A stretch of 64,000 bases of DNA. Origin: Rhodospirillales bacterium (GTDB taxonomy: Bacteria; Pseudomonadota; Alphaproteobacteria; Acetobacterales; Acetobacteraceae). The stretch lies in contig JAFKLG010000074.1 of the NCBI GenBank assembly GCA_017304945.1, positions 53,338-117,337 on the forward strand. Reading direction: 5' to 3'. The notes under the pieces are model-generated. The model was not told the origin of the DNA, searched no databases, and was given only the letters and a program-made list of their open reading frames with translations. Shown here in pieces: positions 9,061 through 19,108 of the stretch. The stretch's first letter is position 1. Every line of letters begins with the position of its first letter. The translations under genes and the position numbers were made by a program.

Positions 9061-9084
9061 CCCCGGCCCCGTGGTGGGCCGGGG
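9061..9084 (+). terminator. Strong hairpin at the end of the glycosyltransferase block
   Basis: CCCCGGCCC-CGTGGT-GGGCCGGGG: perfect 9-bp stem and 6-nt loop, 16 bp after the preceding stop codon and 49 bp before glpX. No T-run follows, so termination strength is uncertain, but its position separates the block from glpX. Confidence 0.6.
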
Positions 9085-9132
9085 CCCTCTCATGCTACCC
9101 TCCGGCCGAATCCCACCGGTCAGGAGACACCC

Positions 9133-10134
9133 ATGGACGCCCCCACCCAGCCGCGCCGACGTGACGTCGTCGTCACCGACCGCAACCTCGCGCTCGAGCT
9201 GGTCCGGGTCACCGAAGCCGCCGCCGTCGCCGCCTCCCGCTGGATCGGGCTCGGCAAGAAGAACGAGGCCGACGGCGCCGCGGTGGAGGCCATGCGCAAG
9301 GCCTTCGACACGATCGAAATCGACGGCCTCGTCGTCATCGGCGAGGGCGAGATGGACGAGGCGCCGATGCTCTATATCGGCGAGAAGGTCGGCAAGGGCG
9401 GTCCCGCCATGGACATCGCCGTCGATCCGCTCGAAGGCACCACGCTGACCGCCAAGGGCGGCCCCAACGCGCTCGCCACCATCGCGCTCGCCGAACGCGG
9501 CAACTTCCTGCACGCGCCCGACATCTACATGGAGAAGATCGCCGTCGGCGGCGGCCTGCCCGAGGGCGTGGTCGATCTCGACGCGCCGGTCGCCTCCAAC
9601 CTGAAAAACCTCGCCAAGGCGAAGAAGTGCGACGTGTCCGACCTCGTCGCCTGCATCCTCGACCGCGACCGCCACAAGGACCTGGTCGCCAAGGTGCGCG
9701 AAGCCGGCGCCCGCATCATGCTGATCAGTGACGGCGACGTCGCCGGCGTGATCGCGACCACCATGCCCGACTCGCTGGTCGACATCTATCTGGGCTCCGG
9801 CGGCGCCCCGGAAGGCGTGCTCTCGGCCGCGGCGCTGCGCTGCGTCGGCGGGCAGATGCAGGGCAAGCTGCTCTACGAAAGCCCCGACCAGATCGAGCGC
9901 GTGCGCCAGATGGGGCATGCCGACCCGAACCGCGTCTTTACCTGCGAGGAGATGGCGAAGGGCGACGTGATGTTCGCCGCCACCGGCGTCACCTCGGGCG
10001 CGATGCTGCGGGGTGTGAAGCGCTTCGGCGCCGGCGCCGTCACCCATTCGGTGGTGATGCGCAGCAAGTCCGGCACCGTCCGCTACGTCGAGGCGCATCA
10101 CAACTTCGAGCAGAAGACCTGGGCGCCCACGTGA
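9133..10134 (+). CDS. glpX: Fructose-1,6-bisphosphatase class II
   Basis: Hydrolyses fructose 1,6-bisphosphate to fructose 6-phosphate in gluconeogenesis; some members also act on sedoheptulose bisphosphate. The 333 residues match the usual length. Signatures are GEGEMDEAPMLYIGE at ~70-84 and VDPLEGTTLTAKG at ~97-109, the acidic metal-binding and phosphate-binding residues, followed by a glycine-rich GSGGAPEGVLSAAALR. ATG 9133 is preceded by CAGGAGACACCC, a good ribosome site. Its stop overlaps the GTG of recJ by 4 bp. glpX next to recJ is a common alphaproteobacterial arrangement. Confidence 0.96.
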   Translation: MDAPTQPRRRDVVVTDRNLALELVRVTEAAAVAASRWIGLGKKNEADGAAVEAMRKAFDTIEIDGLVVIGEGEMDEAPMLYIGEKVGKGGPAMDIAVDPLEGTTLTAKGGPNALATIALAERGNFLHAPDIYMEKIAVGGGLPEGVVDLDAPVASNLKNLAKAKKCDVSDLVACILDRDRHKDLVAKVREAGARIMLISDGDVAGVIATTMPDSLVDIYLGSGGAPEGVLSAAALRCVGGQMQGKLLYESPDQIERVRQMGHADPNRVFTCEEMAKGDVMFAATGVTSGAMLRGVKRFGAGAVTHSVVMRSKSGTVRYVEAHHNFEQKTWAPT

Positions 10135-11900
10135 CGGAACCCGCCCTCGGCGTCGCAAGCAGTCTGAGCGGGCGGCGCTGGGTCTGGCGGGCGGGGGAGG
10201 ATCGCGTCGCCTTCGGCATCGTCCAGCGCATGGGCGTGCCGGAGATCGTCGGCCGACTGCTCGCCGCCCGCGGCATCGATCTCGACAGTGCCGGCCATTT
10301 TCTCGAGCCGACGCTGCGCGCATTGCTGCCCGACCCATCCGTGCTCGCCGACATGGACGCCGCCGCCGAACGTCTGGCAGACGCCGTGGTTGCGAATGAA
10401 ACGGTGGGCGTTTTCGGGGACTACGACGTCGACGGCGCGTGCAGTGCGGCCCTGATGGTCACCTTCCTCCGCGCGCTCGGATGCACGGTGCACCACCACG
10501 TGCCAGACCGGATGCGCGAGGGGTACGGCCCGAACGGCCCGGCTCTGGCGAGCCTCGCCGCACGCGGCGCCACGCTCGTCGTCTGCGTCGACTGCGGGAC
10601 CGCGGCGGCTGAGGCCCTGTCGGTGCTGATCGGCAGTGCCGACGTGATCGTGCTCGACCACCACAAGGCCGAAGGCCCGACGCCGCCCGTGCTGGCGACG
10701 GTCAATCCGAACCGCCTCGACGACAGCTCCGGCCTGCACACGCTGTGCGCAGCGGCGGTCGCCTTCATGGCGGCCGTGGCCACCGTGCGCGTGCTGCGCC
10801 GGCGCGGCGTCTTCGCGCAACGGCCGGAACCCGACCTGATCGGCTTGCTCGACCTCGTAGCGCTGGCGACCGTCTGCGACGTGATGCCGCTGATCGGGAT
10901 CAACCGCGCACTGGTGCGGCAGGGGCTGAAAGTGATGGGGCGGCGCGCGCGGCCCGGCATTGCCGCGCTGCTCGAGGTGGCACAGGTGAAGACCAGCCCC
11001 TCCGCCATGTCCTGCGGCTTCGGCATCGGACCGCGCATCAATGCCGCCGGTCGCATCGACGCGGCGGATCTCGGCCTGCGGCTGCTGCTGACCGAAGATC
11101 CCGTCGAGGCCGCCGCCCTGGCCGCGCGGCTCGACGGCGTGAACCGACAGCGCCAGGAAGTCGAGGCCTCGATGCTCGAGGCTGCCCTGCAGGCGGCCGA
11201 ACGCCAGGCGGAGGCCGGCCGCGCCGCGCTGGTGGTGAGTGGCGCGGCGTGGCATCCCGGTGTGGTGGGCATCGTCGCCGGCCGCATCAAGGAGCGCTTC
11301 AATCGGCCTGCCTGCGTTGCCGGCATCGCCGCAGGCGTGGCAAAGGGCTCCGGCCGTTCGGTGACAGGCATCGATCTCGGCGCCGCCATCATCGCGGCGC
11401 GGCAGGCGGGCCTGCTCACGACGGGCGGCGGCCATTCCATGGCGGCCGGGTTCTCGCTGCCCGAAGAGCAGCTCGAGATGTTCGGCGCGTTTCTCAATGA
11501 GCGGCTGGCCGCGGCCGCAACCCTGCCCAGTGCGGCGGACCTGACGGTCGAAGCGGCCGTCGCGGTGCCGGGTGCCAGCACTGAACTCGCGCAACATCTC
11601 GAACGGCTGGCCCCGTTCGGTCCCGGCAACGAGGAGCCGACGCTCGTGCTGCAGCACGCCCGCGTCGTGCGCGCCGATCGCGTGGGGCGTGAAGCCACCG
11701 TGATCCGTACTTTCGTGGAAGGGGAGGGCGGGGGACCGCGCCTCAAGGCCATGCTCTTCCGCGCCCGCGACGGCGCCCTTGCCGACATGCTGCTCGGCCG
11801 CTCCGCCACCCCGCTGCACCTCGCTGGCCACCTGCGCTCGGAGGAATGGAATGGGTCGGTCAGCCCGTGCTTCGTGCTGTCGGACGCGGCGGTGGCTTGA
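10131..11900 (+). CDS. recJ: Single-stranded-DNA exonuclease RecJ
   Basis: 5'-3' single-strand exonuclease used in recombination and mismatch repair. The 589-residue protein has the DHH phosphoesterase motifs in order: FGDYDVDGACSAALM (~99-113), VVCVDCGTAA, VLDHHKAEG (the DHH motif), LATVCDVMPL, and the DHHA1 motif TTGGGHSMAAGF near residue 425. The C-terminal ~120 residues form the OB-type domain. The start is GTG at 10131, overlapping the glpX stop; there is no better ATG nearby. The gene is intact and of normal length. Confidence 0.95.
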   Translation: MTEPALGVASSLSGRRWVWRAGEDRVAFGIVQRMGVPEIVGRLLAARGIDLDSAGHFLEPTLRALLPDPSVLADMDAAAERLADAVVANETVGVFGDYDVDGACSAALMVTFLRALGCTVHHHVPDRMREGYGPNGPALASLAARGATLVVCVDCGTAAAEALSVLIGSADVIVLDHHKAEGPTPPVLATVNPNRLDDSSGLHTLCAAAVAFMAAVATVRVLRRRGVFAQRPEPDLIGLLDLVALATVCDVMPLIGINRALVRQGLKVMGRRARPGIAALLEVAQVKTSPSAMSCGFGIGPRINAAGRIDAADLGLRLLLTEDPVEAAALAARLDGVNRQRQEVEASMLEAALQAAERQAEAGRAALVVSGAAWHPGVVGIVAGRIKERFNRPACVAGIAAGVAKGSGRSVTGIDLGAAIIAARQAGLLTTGGGHSMAAGFSLPEEQLEMFGAFLNERLAAAATLPSAADLTVEAAVAVPGASTELAQHLERLAPFGPGNEEPTLVLQHARVVRADRVGREATVIRTFVEGEGGGPRLKAMLFRARDGALADMLLGRSATPLHLAGHLRSEEWNGSVSPCFVLSDAAVA

Positions 11901-11924
11901 GGCCAGCCGGCGTCGGAACGGTGC

Positions 11925-11953
11925 TTGACCCATGCGGGAGGGTCGGCTACCCA
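11925..11953 (+). promoter_or_regulatory. Candidate promoter of tRNA-Glu
   Basis: TTGACC (11925-11930), a 17-bp spacer, then TACCCA (11948-11953), placing transcription start about 20 nt before the mature tRNA end. The -35 is good and the -10 poor. The region after it is GC-rich, as in stringently controlled stable RNA promoters. Confidence 0.4.
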
Positions 11954-11980
11954 CCGGCGGCCGTTTGCGCAGGCCCCTGC

Positions 11981-12056
11981 GTCCCGTTCGTCTAGAGGCC
12001 TAGGACACCAGCCTTTCACGTTGGTAACACGGGTTCGAATCCCGTACGGGACGCCA
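11981..12056 (+). tRNA. tRNA-Glu (anticodon TTC)
   Basis: Complete 76-nt cloverleaf with encoded CCA. Acceptor arms are 11981-11987 (GTCCCGT) and 12046-12052 (ACGGGAC). The anticodon stem CCAGC/GTTGG encloses CTTTCAC with anticodon TTC at 12015-12017. The T-arm has the standard GGTTCGAATCC. It reads GAA/GAG codons. No intron or flanking attachment repeat was seen. Confidence 0.97.
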
Positions 12057-12372
12057 GACCGCCTCGGCATCTCTCGCCGCTCGTAGAGGCCTTCAACCCA
12101 GCTCTCGAGAAGGTGGAGCGCGGCGCCCCACCGTTGAGGAACTTGCCCGCCGGTGTTGCACATGAGCGGCGCACGCCGGCTGTCCTCGCGCCGCACAGCG
12201 CTTCGGCTTCACGTTTTGGGGTGCCGAGGCGCTGTGGCATCGACCGCGTGCAAATCCTGTCCTGCACGCCGTATCCTCTCTCTGCACAGATCTCGGTCGT
12301 GGTCATGCGCCCATGAGTGCCGGATACCGATTGTTGGATCCGGATGGTTACCGAACGTCGATCGTGTCGGCG
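12057..12372. other. Noncoding stretch after tRNA-Glu
   Basis: 316 bases between the tRNA and the end of the convergent hydantoinase operon. A search by eye for a partial copy of the tRNA 3' end, an integrase fragment or a small gene found none. The only structure noted is the hairpin at 12246-12269. Confidence 0.5.
12246..12269 (-). terminator. Hairpin downstream of the hydantoinase/ABC operon
   Basis: GCGTGCA-N10-TGCACGC, perfect 7-bp arms, about 100 bp beyond the last stop of the minus-strand operon. Suitable as its 3' end, though no T-run is present. Confidence 0.4.
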
Positions 12373-14115
12373 TCACGCGGCGGGCTTCCGTGCCGCTCGC
12401 AGCGTCTCCGTGCCGGCGAGGTCGACCTCCCCCGTCTCGGAGAGCACCACACCATAGATCGTCGCCGCTGCTTCCGCCGAGATGTAGCCGAATGCCACGT
12501 CCTCGGCGACCAGGTCGGGCGCTCGCGCGAACGGATCGCCATAACCGCCGCCGCCGGGCATCTCGACCCGCAGTCGATCGCCGGCGGGGATTGTCGCCAG
12601 TCCTCGGCCGGGCAGCTCCTCACCAGAGGCCAAGCTGACCCGACCGGTCGCACCCGGCAACCCACCTTCGCGGCCGCGGGGAGGGAAGCGCACGCGGTCG
12701 AAATTCGACATCGTCGCGAACGGCATCGCCTCGGCGCTCTCGATCTCCATGAGCTGACCGAGGCCGCCGCGCTGGCGTCCGGCGCCGCCGCTATCGGTCC
12801 GGAACTCCTTTTTCCACACCAGCAGTGGTGCCATCGTTTCGGTGACTTCGACCGGCACGTTGCGCACGCCGGAGGGGAAGGCGGTGGCGGACATACCGTC
12901 CTGGCGTGGCCGTGCCCCGGTGCCGCCCGAATGGAAGCTCGTCAGGTTGAACGGTGTCGCGCGCAGCATCGTCGCGCTTGGCGCGTCTACGCGTCCGTAT
13001 CCGCCCATCATGCGGATATTCCACAGGCACGACGTGCCTTCGGCCGGCACGCCTGCCGCGACCGCCTGCTGCAGGCAGCCCATCACGACGTCGGGCAGCA
13101 TTTGGCCAAAGGAGCCGCGACCGCCCACCGGCGCGGGATGTGGCGCATTCAGCAGGCTGCCCTCGGGCGCGGTGACCCGGATCGTCGCGAGCGACGCCGC
13201 GTTGTTCGGCACGTGCGGCGCGACGACGACCTTCACACCGAAGCTCGTATAGGCCTCGGTGTAGCAGAGCGGTACGTTGATGCCCTTGTTGACGATCCCG
13301 GGGCTGCCGGCGAAATCGACGTCGATACCGTCCGGGCCGATGGTCAGTGCGGCCTTGAACACCATCGGCTCATCGAGCCCGTCGACGGTCATGCTGTTGT
13401 GGTATGTGCCGAACGGCAGGCGCGTGATCGCCTCGAGGCTGGCGCGTCGTGATTCCGTCAGGATGTGCTCGGCCAGGAGATCGAGGCTTTCCAGCCCGAA
13501 CTCGTCCATCATCGCCAACAGCCGCCGGCCGCCCACGTCGTTGGACGAGATCTCGGAGAACACGTCGCCCAGGACCTGCACGGACTCCCGCACGTTGGCG
13601 GCGATGATATCGACGAGCCACTGGTTGAGCCGGCCAGCCTCCACGATCTTCGTCGGCGGGAGGAAAAGTCCCTCCTCGTAGATCTGCTTGCCGCCACCCG
13701 AAACGCCGACACCGCCGATATCCACCACGTGCAGGGTGCAGGCGAACAGCGCGACCGGCTTGCGGCGACGGAAGATCGGCGTCACCACGACGATGTCGTT
13801 CAGATGACCGGTTCCGATCCAGGGGTCGTTGAAGATCAGCACGTCCCCATCGTCGAGGCCGTCGAGCGGGAACTTCTTCAATGCGTGGCCGACGCTCATT
13901 GCCATGGAGTTGACGTGGCCGGGCGTGCCGGTCACCGCCTGCGCCAACATGCGGCCTTGGGTGTCGTAGACGCCGGCGGACACGTCGCCGGCTTCGCGAG
14001 TCGGGGCGCCGAACGCGGTCCGGATCAATGTCTGCGCCTGCTCCTCCACCACCGAGATCAGGCGGTTCCACATGATCTGGTAGTGGATCATGGACATCTT
14101 GTCGGATGGCGACAT
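12373..14115 (-). CDS. hyuB: Hydantoinase B / oxoprolinase beta-type subunit
   Basis: About 580 residues of the HyuB family, the partner subunit of HyuA in ATP-dependent N-methylhydantoinase, 5-oxoprolinase and acetone carboxylase-like enzymes. Family landmarks: an opening IMWNRLISVVEEQAQTLIRTAF (beginning of the protein), NDPWIGTGHLNDIVVVTPIF with the conserved NDP and GH(L)ND metal-site residues, and HPAPVGGRGSFGQMLPDVV. The start is ATG 14115, whose A is the last base of the hyuA stop (TGATG); a GTG one codon earlier is possible. Last gene of the operon. The true substrate is unknown. Confidence 0.9.
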   Translation of the reverse strand: MSPSDKMSMIHYQIMWNRLISVVEEQAQTLIRTAFGAPTREAGDVSAGVYDTQGRMLAQAVTGTPGHVNSMAMSVGHALKKFPLDGLDDGDVLIFNDPWIGTGHLNDIVVVTPIFRRRKPVALFACTLHVVDIGGVGVSGGGKQIYEEGLFLPPTKIVEAGRLNQWLVDIIAANVRESVQVLGDVFSEISSNDVGGRRLLAMMDEFGLESLDLLAEHILTESRRASLEAITRLPFGTYHNSMTVDGLDEPMVFKAALTIGPDGIDVDFAGSPGIVNKGINVPLCYTEAYTSFGVKVVVAPHVPNNAASLATIRVTAPEGSLLNAPHPAPVGGRGSFGQMLPDVVMGCLQQAVAAGVPAEGTSCLWNIRMMGGYGRVDAPSATMLRATPFNLTSFHSGGTGARPRQDGMSATAFPSGVRNVPVEVTETMAPLLVWKKEFRTDSGGAGRQRGGLGQLMEIESAEAMPFATMSNFDRVRFPPRGREGGLPGATGRVSLASGEELPGRGLATIPAGDRLRVEMPGGGGYGDPFARAPDLVAEDVAFGYISAEAAATIYGVVLSETGEVDLAGTETLRAARKPAA

Positions 14116-16223
14116 CACGCGGCCTCCCTCGCAACTTCGACCCGTCGCTTGAGCAGGCGAATGGCGCCCGTCTGGTCGACGCGCGCATCGAAGTCGGTGG
14201 TCACCACCGTCGTCGTCTCATCTTCTGCGATAACGGCCGGGCCACTGATCGTCTGCTGCGGTCCGAGTTCCGCGCGGCGATATACCGGCACCGTGCGATA
14301 GGCGCCGTGCTGCGGATCGAACAGGCGTCGTTGCCCCGCGGGTTGCGCGTGTCCCGCGCCGGTGTTGACGCCCATGGCAGGTCCGGCGGTCACGGCAGGT
14401 GCCGTGGCGGTGAGGGTCCAACTCGTGACCTCGATCTCCAGGCCCGGAATGCCGCGGCCGAACATCGTCCGATAGGCGTCCTCGAAGGCGGTGCGCAGGC
14501 GGGTCCCGGACTCCGCGTCGAACCGCGCATCGTCGATCTGCACCGCGATCTCGTGTCCCTGGCCCTGGTAGCGCATGTCGGCGCTGCGCGTGATGACGAT
14601 GTCCGCGCCGGGCGCGCCAAGACGTACGACCTGCGTCGCTTCGGCTTCCATCGCGTCGAAGAGCGTGTTCAGACCGGCGTCATCCAGGCTGCCGAGCAGC
14701 GAGGGGCGGCTGCGCACGACCTGGAAGGAGATCGGCGCCCGCAGGAATCCGACGGCGGACCCCACGCCCGCGCTGGCCGGAATGATCACCTCCGCGATGC
14801 CGAGCTTCTCGGCGAGCCGGGCGGCATGGAGAGGGGCGCTGCCGCCGAACGCGATCATCGCGCGTCCGCTGAGGTCGGTGCCGCGTTCGACGGCGTGCAC
14901 GCGCGCGGCATTGGCCATGTTCTCCTCGACCATCTCGCTGATCGCGAAGGCGGCGAGGAGGGGATCGATGCCGAGTGGGACGGCGACTTGCCGTGCGATC
15001 GCCGTCTCGGCCCGTTCCGTCTCGAGCCGGATGCTGCCGCCGGCGAAATGCTCGGGATCGATGCGGCCGAGGATCAGATTGCCGTCGGTGACGGTGGGTT
15101 CACTGCCGCCGCGCGCGTAGCAGGCCGGGCCGGGATCCGACCCGGCGGAATCCGGGCCCACCTGCACGCGCTTCATGGCGTCCACGCCGGCGATCGAGCC
15201 GCCGCCCGCGCCGATCTCGACCATCTCGATCACCGGGATGCGCACCGGGAAGCCGCTTCCCTTCATGAACAGGTACTGGCGATCGACTTCGAAGGAGCGC
15301 GACGCCATGGGCTTGCCGTCGTCGATCACGCAAATCTTCGCGGTGGTTCCCCCCATGTCGAAAGACAGGATGCGGCGCAATCCGAGCTCCGCGGCGACCA
15401 CGGTGGCGAGGATGGCGCCACCGGCGGGCCCGCTCTCGACGAGGCGGATCGGGAACCGGACCGCCGTTTCCAACGTGGTCAGGCCGCCGCCCGAGGTCAT
15501 TAGCAGGATCGGGCAGGAAAATCCCTCGACCTGGAGCTGTTCGCGCAGCTCGCCGAGGTAGCGGGCCATGAGCGGCTGCACATAGGCGTTGGCGCAGGCG
15601 GTGGTGAACCGTTCGTATTCGCGCAGTTCGGGGCAGACATCCGACGACAGCGTGATCCGCACGTCCGGCAGTTCCGCGGCGAGGATTGCGCCTGCACGCT
15701 GCTCGTGCATCGGATTGATGTAGCTGTGCAGGAAGCCGATCGCGATGCTCTCGACCTTGCGGGCGCGCAGCGTCCCGGCCAGACGCAGCAGCGCCGGCTC
15801 ATCCAGGGCAAGCCGCACCTGGCCGCGCACGTCCAGTCGCTCCGGTACTGTGAAGCGCAGCGGGCGAGGAACCAGCGGCTTGGGCTTCTCGATGAACAGA
15901 TCGTACTGCGCGAACCGGTGCTCGTAGGCCATCTCCACCGTGTCGCGAAATCCCTCGGTGGTGACCAGCGCAGTGACGGCGCCCTTCCGCTCGATGATGG
16001 CGTTGGTCGCAAGGGTCGTGCCATGCACGATCAGCCCGATCTCGGATGGATGCAGCGCCGCGAGCGCGAGCGCCTTCCGCACACCGTCGAGCACGCCGAG
16101 TTCCGGCGCAGCCTTGTTGGTGAGCACCTTCGTGGAGAAGCGCTGCGTGGGAGTTTCGACCACGACATCGGTGAACGTGCCGCCGATATCGACGGCGAGC
16201 CGTGACATTGCTGCGATGCTCAT
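14115..16223 (-). CDS. hyuA: Hydantoinase A / oxoprolinase alpha-type subunit
   Basis: 702-residue ATP-using subunit with the actin-like fold of the HyuA family. It opens with RLAVDIGGTFTDVVVETP (phosphate-1 motif). Further on are VHGTTLATNAIIERKG, LMTSGGGLTTLETAVRFP, ESGPAGGAI and SFDMGGTTAKICVIDDG (phosphate-2 motif), all conserved in ATP-dependent hydantoinases and 5-oxoprolinases. With HyuB it should open a cyclic amide or imide ring. ATG 16223 is used; ATG 16208 (MSRLAVDIGG) is equally plausible. It lies 38 bp after the last ABC gene and overlaps hyuB, which links the importer with ring opening of the imported compound. Confidence 0.92.
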   Translation of the reverse strand: MSIAAMSRLAVDIGGTFTDVVVETPTQRFSTKVLTNKAAPELGVLDGVRKALALAALHPSEIGLIVHGTTLATNAIIERKGAVTALVTTEGFRDTVEMAYEHRFAQYDLFIEKPKPLVPRPLRFTVPERLDVRGQVRLALDEPALLRLAGTLRARKVESIAIGFLHSYINPMHEQRAGAILAAELPDVRITLSSDVCPELREYERFTTACANAYVQPLMARYLGELREQLQVEGFSCPILLMTSGGGLTTLETAVRFPIRLVESGPAGGAILATVVAAELGLRRILSFDMGGTTAKICVIDDGKPMASRSFEVDRQYLFMKGSGFPVRIPVIEMVEIGAGGGSIAGVDAMKRVQVGPDSAGSDPGPACYARGGSEPTVTDGNLILGRIDPEHFAGGSIRLETERAETAIARQVAVPLGIDPLLAAFAISEMVEENMANAARVHAVERGTDLSGRAMIAFGGSAPLHAARLAEKLGIAEVIIPASAGVGSAVGFLRAPISFQVVRSRPSLLGSLDDAGLNTLFDAMEAEATQVVRLGAPGADIVITRSADMRYQGQGHEIAVQIDDARFDAESGTRLRTAFEDAYRTMFGRGIPGLEIEVTSWTLTATAPAVTAGPAMGVNTGAGHAQPAGQRRLFDPQHGAYRTVPVYRRAELGPQQTISGPAVIAEDETTTVVTTDFDARVDQTGAIRLLKRRVEVAREAA

Positions 16224-16261
16224 GGTCTTACCATCTCTGTTTCATGTCTCGAGTGCCGTGG

Positions 16262-17180
16262 CTACGCCAAGTGACAGGCGGCAAGGTGGTTGGCGGCGAC
16301 ACGGCGCAGCGTTGGATCCTCGGTTGCGCAGCGCGCGATCGCCGCGGGACAGCGATGACGAAACCGGCATCCGGTCCCGCTCTCCGTCGGCGCCGCCGCG
16401 CGCGCGGTCGCCGGTTCGGCTGGCTCACGTCGGGGATGGTTCGCGCGGGGCACGGCCTGCAACAGGATCTTCGTGTAGGGGTGGCGCGGCGTGTGCCACA
16501 GCGCGTGATGGTCGGCTGACTCCACGATCCGGCCGCCGAACATCACCAGCACACGGTCGGCAAAATACTGCACGACCGCGAGGTCGTGGGAGATGAACAG
16601 GTAGGAGAGGGAGAGGTCGCGCTTCAGGTCTGCCAGCAGGTTGAGGATCTGCGCCTGGATCGACAGGTCGAGGGCGGAGACCGGCTCGTCGCACACCACC
16701 AGGTCGGGTCGCAGGATCAGGGCGCGGGCGATCCCGATCCGCTGACGTTGGCCGCCCGAGAACTCGTGCGGGTAGAGACGCAGCGCGTCCGGCGACAGGC
16801 CGACGCGCGTGACGATGTCGGTGATGCGTTGCTGGCGTTCGCGACGGTCACGCAGGCCATGTACCCGCAGCGGCGTGTCGAGCAGCCGATAGATGGTCTG
16901 GCGCGGATTGAGCGAGGCGAACGGATCCTGGAACACCATCTGGATACGATGGCGGTGCCGCATCATGCCGCGCTGGCTGAGGTCGGCGATCTCGGTGCCG
17001 GCGAGGCGGATGCTGCCGGAAGATGGGTTCAACAGGCGCAGGATGGTCTTGCCGAGTGTCGACTTGCCGCATCCGCTCTCACCCACGAGCCCGACCGTCT
17101 CGCCGCGCTGGATATCGAAAGAGACCCCGTCGACCGCGGCGACGGCACGGTGCTTCGAGACGTAGCTGGTGTGCAGCTCC

Positions 17181-17200
<20 letters not shown>
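16262..17200 (-). CDS. Oligopeptide/dipeptide ABC transporter ATP-binding protein (DppF-like)
   Basis: 312-residue ATPase of the peptide/nickel/opine importer family. Walker A is GLVGESGCGKSTLGK (~38-52), the signature is HEFSGGQRQRIGIARAL, and Walker B is LVVCDEPVSALD. The C-terminus carries the oligopeptide/dipeptide extension with a Cys cluster (GCRFRHRCPAAIARC), where this family can bind an iron-sulfur cluster. Start ATG 17200 has GGGAGGG upstream and lies 20 bp inside the preceding gene. It pairs with the neighbouring ATPase to drive the two permeases. Confidence 0.92.
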
Positions 17201-18220
<1,020 letters not shown>

Positions 18221-18224
<4 letters not shown>

Positions 18225-19108
18225 TCCTTCCCGGCGCGGGGATTGAGCACCTCGTTCAGCCCGTCCCCGATCAGGTTGAGGGAGAGGACGGTCAGTGCGA
18301 TCGCCGATCCGGGGAGCGCGGTCAGGAACCAGGCGGTGCGGAGGAGTGCACGCCCGTCACCGATCATGCTGCCCCAACTGATGAGATTGGCGTCGCCGAG
18401 ATTGAGGAAGGACAAGCCTGCTTCGATCAGGATGGCGTTGGCCACCATGACGGAGGTGGTGACGACGATCGGCGGCAGCGCGTTGGGCAGGATCTCGCAG
18501 ACGATGATGCGAGGCGCGGAGTAGCCAAGGCTACGCGCTGCCATCACGAAGTCCTGTGCCCGCAGGCTGCGGTACTGCGCGCGCACGAGCCGCGCGACCG
18601 TGGGCCAGGATGCGACGCCGATCGCGAGCGCGATGATCGCCGCCGACGGCGTCGCGATCGTCACGATCACGATCACCAGCAGGAAGCTCGGGATCGTCTG
18701 GAATATGATCGTGAGCCGCGCCAGGATCCGGTCGGTCCAACCGCCGAAATAGCCGCCGATGGCGCCGACCGTGGTTCCGATCAGCAATCCGATCACGGCC
18801 GAGGAGATCCCGACCAGCAGCGACACGCGCGCGCCATAGGCAAGGCCCGCCGCGACGTCGCGGCCCATGCTGTCGGTTCCGAGCGGCGTGGCCGCACTTT
18901 CGCCCGGCCATTGCGCGGGCACGTCAACCATGTCGTTCGGGTTGCCGGGGAAGAGGATCGGCGCCATCAATGCAATGATGACCACAAGGGCGAGGATTGC
19001 CGAACCGCACACCAGCGGGCCGGTGCGGAGCGCGCGACGAAGCCAGCCCCGTCTCTGCCGCAGCGCGACGACGGGCAGCACGCGCCCGAGCGTCTCGACG
19101 CCGCTCAT
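18221..19108 (-). CDS. Oligopeptide/dipeptide ABC transporter permease (DppC-like)
   Basis: 295 residues with an N-terminal membrane segment (VCGSAILALVVIIALMAPI) and the DppC hallmark PLGTDSMGRDVAAGLAYGAR before the core of five membrane helices. The EAA loop that contacts the ATPases includes AARSLGYSAPRIIVCEILPN. ATG 19108 overlaps the DppB-like stop by 4 bp. The same frame stays open far upstream on this strand, but that part is antisense to nothing real and is only GC bias. Confidence 0.9.

Noticed and set aside
11981..12372. tRNA-Glu considered as an integration site of a genomic island
   Set aside because: No integrase and no duplicated tRNA 3' end were found; flanking genes are an ordinary operon.
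12313..13452. Plus-strand open frame opposite hyuB
   Set aside because: Antisense to a clear HyuB family gene and lacking any recognisable motif.
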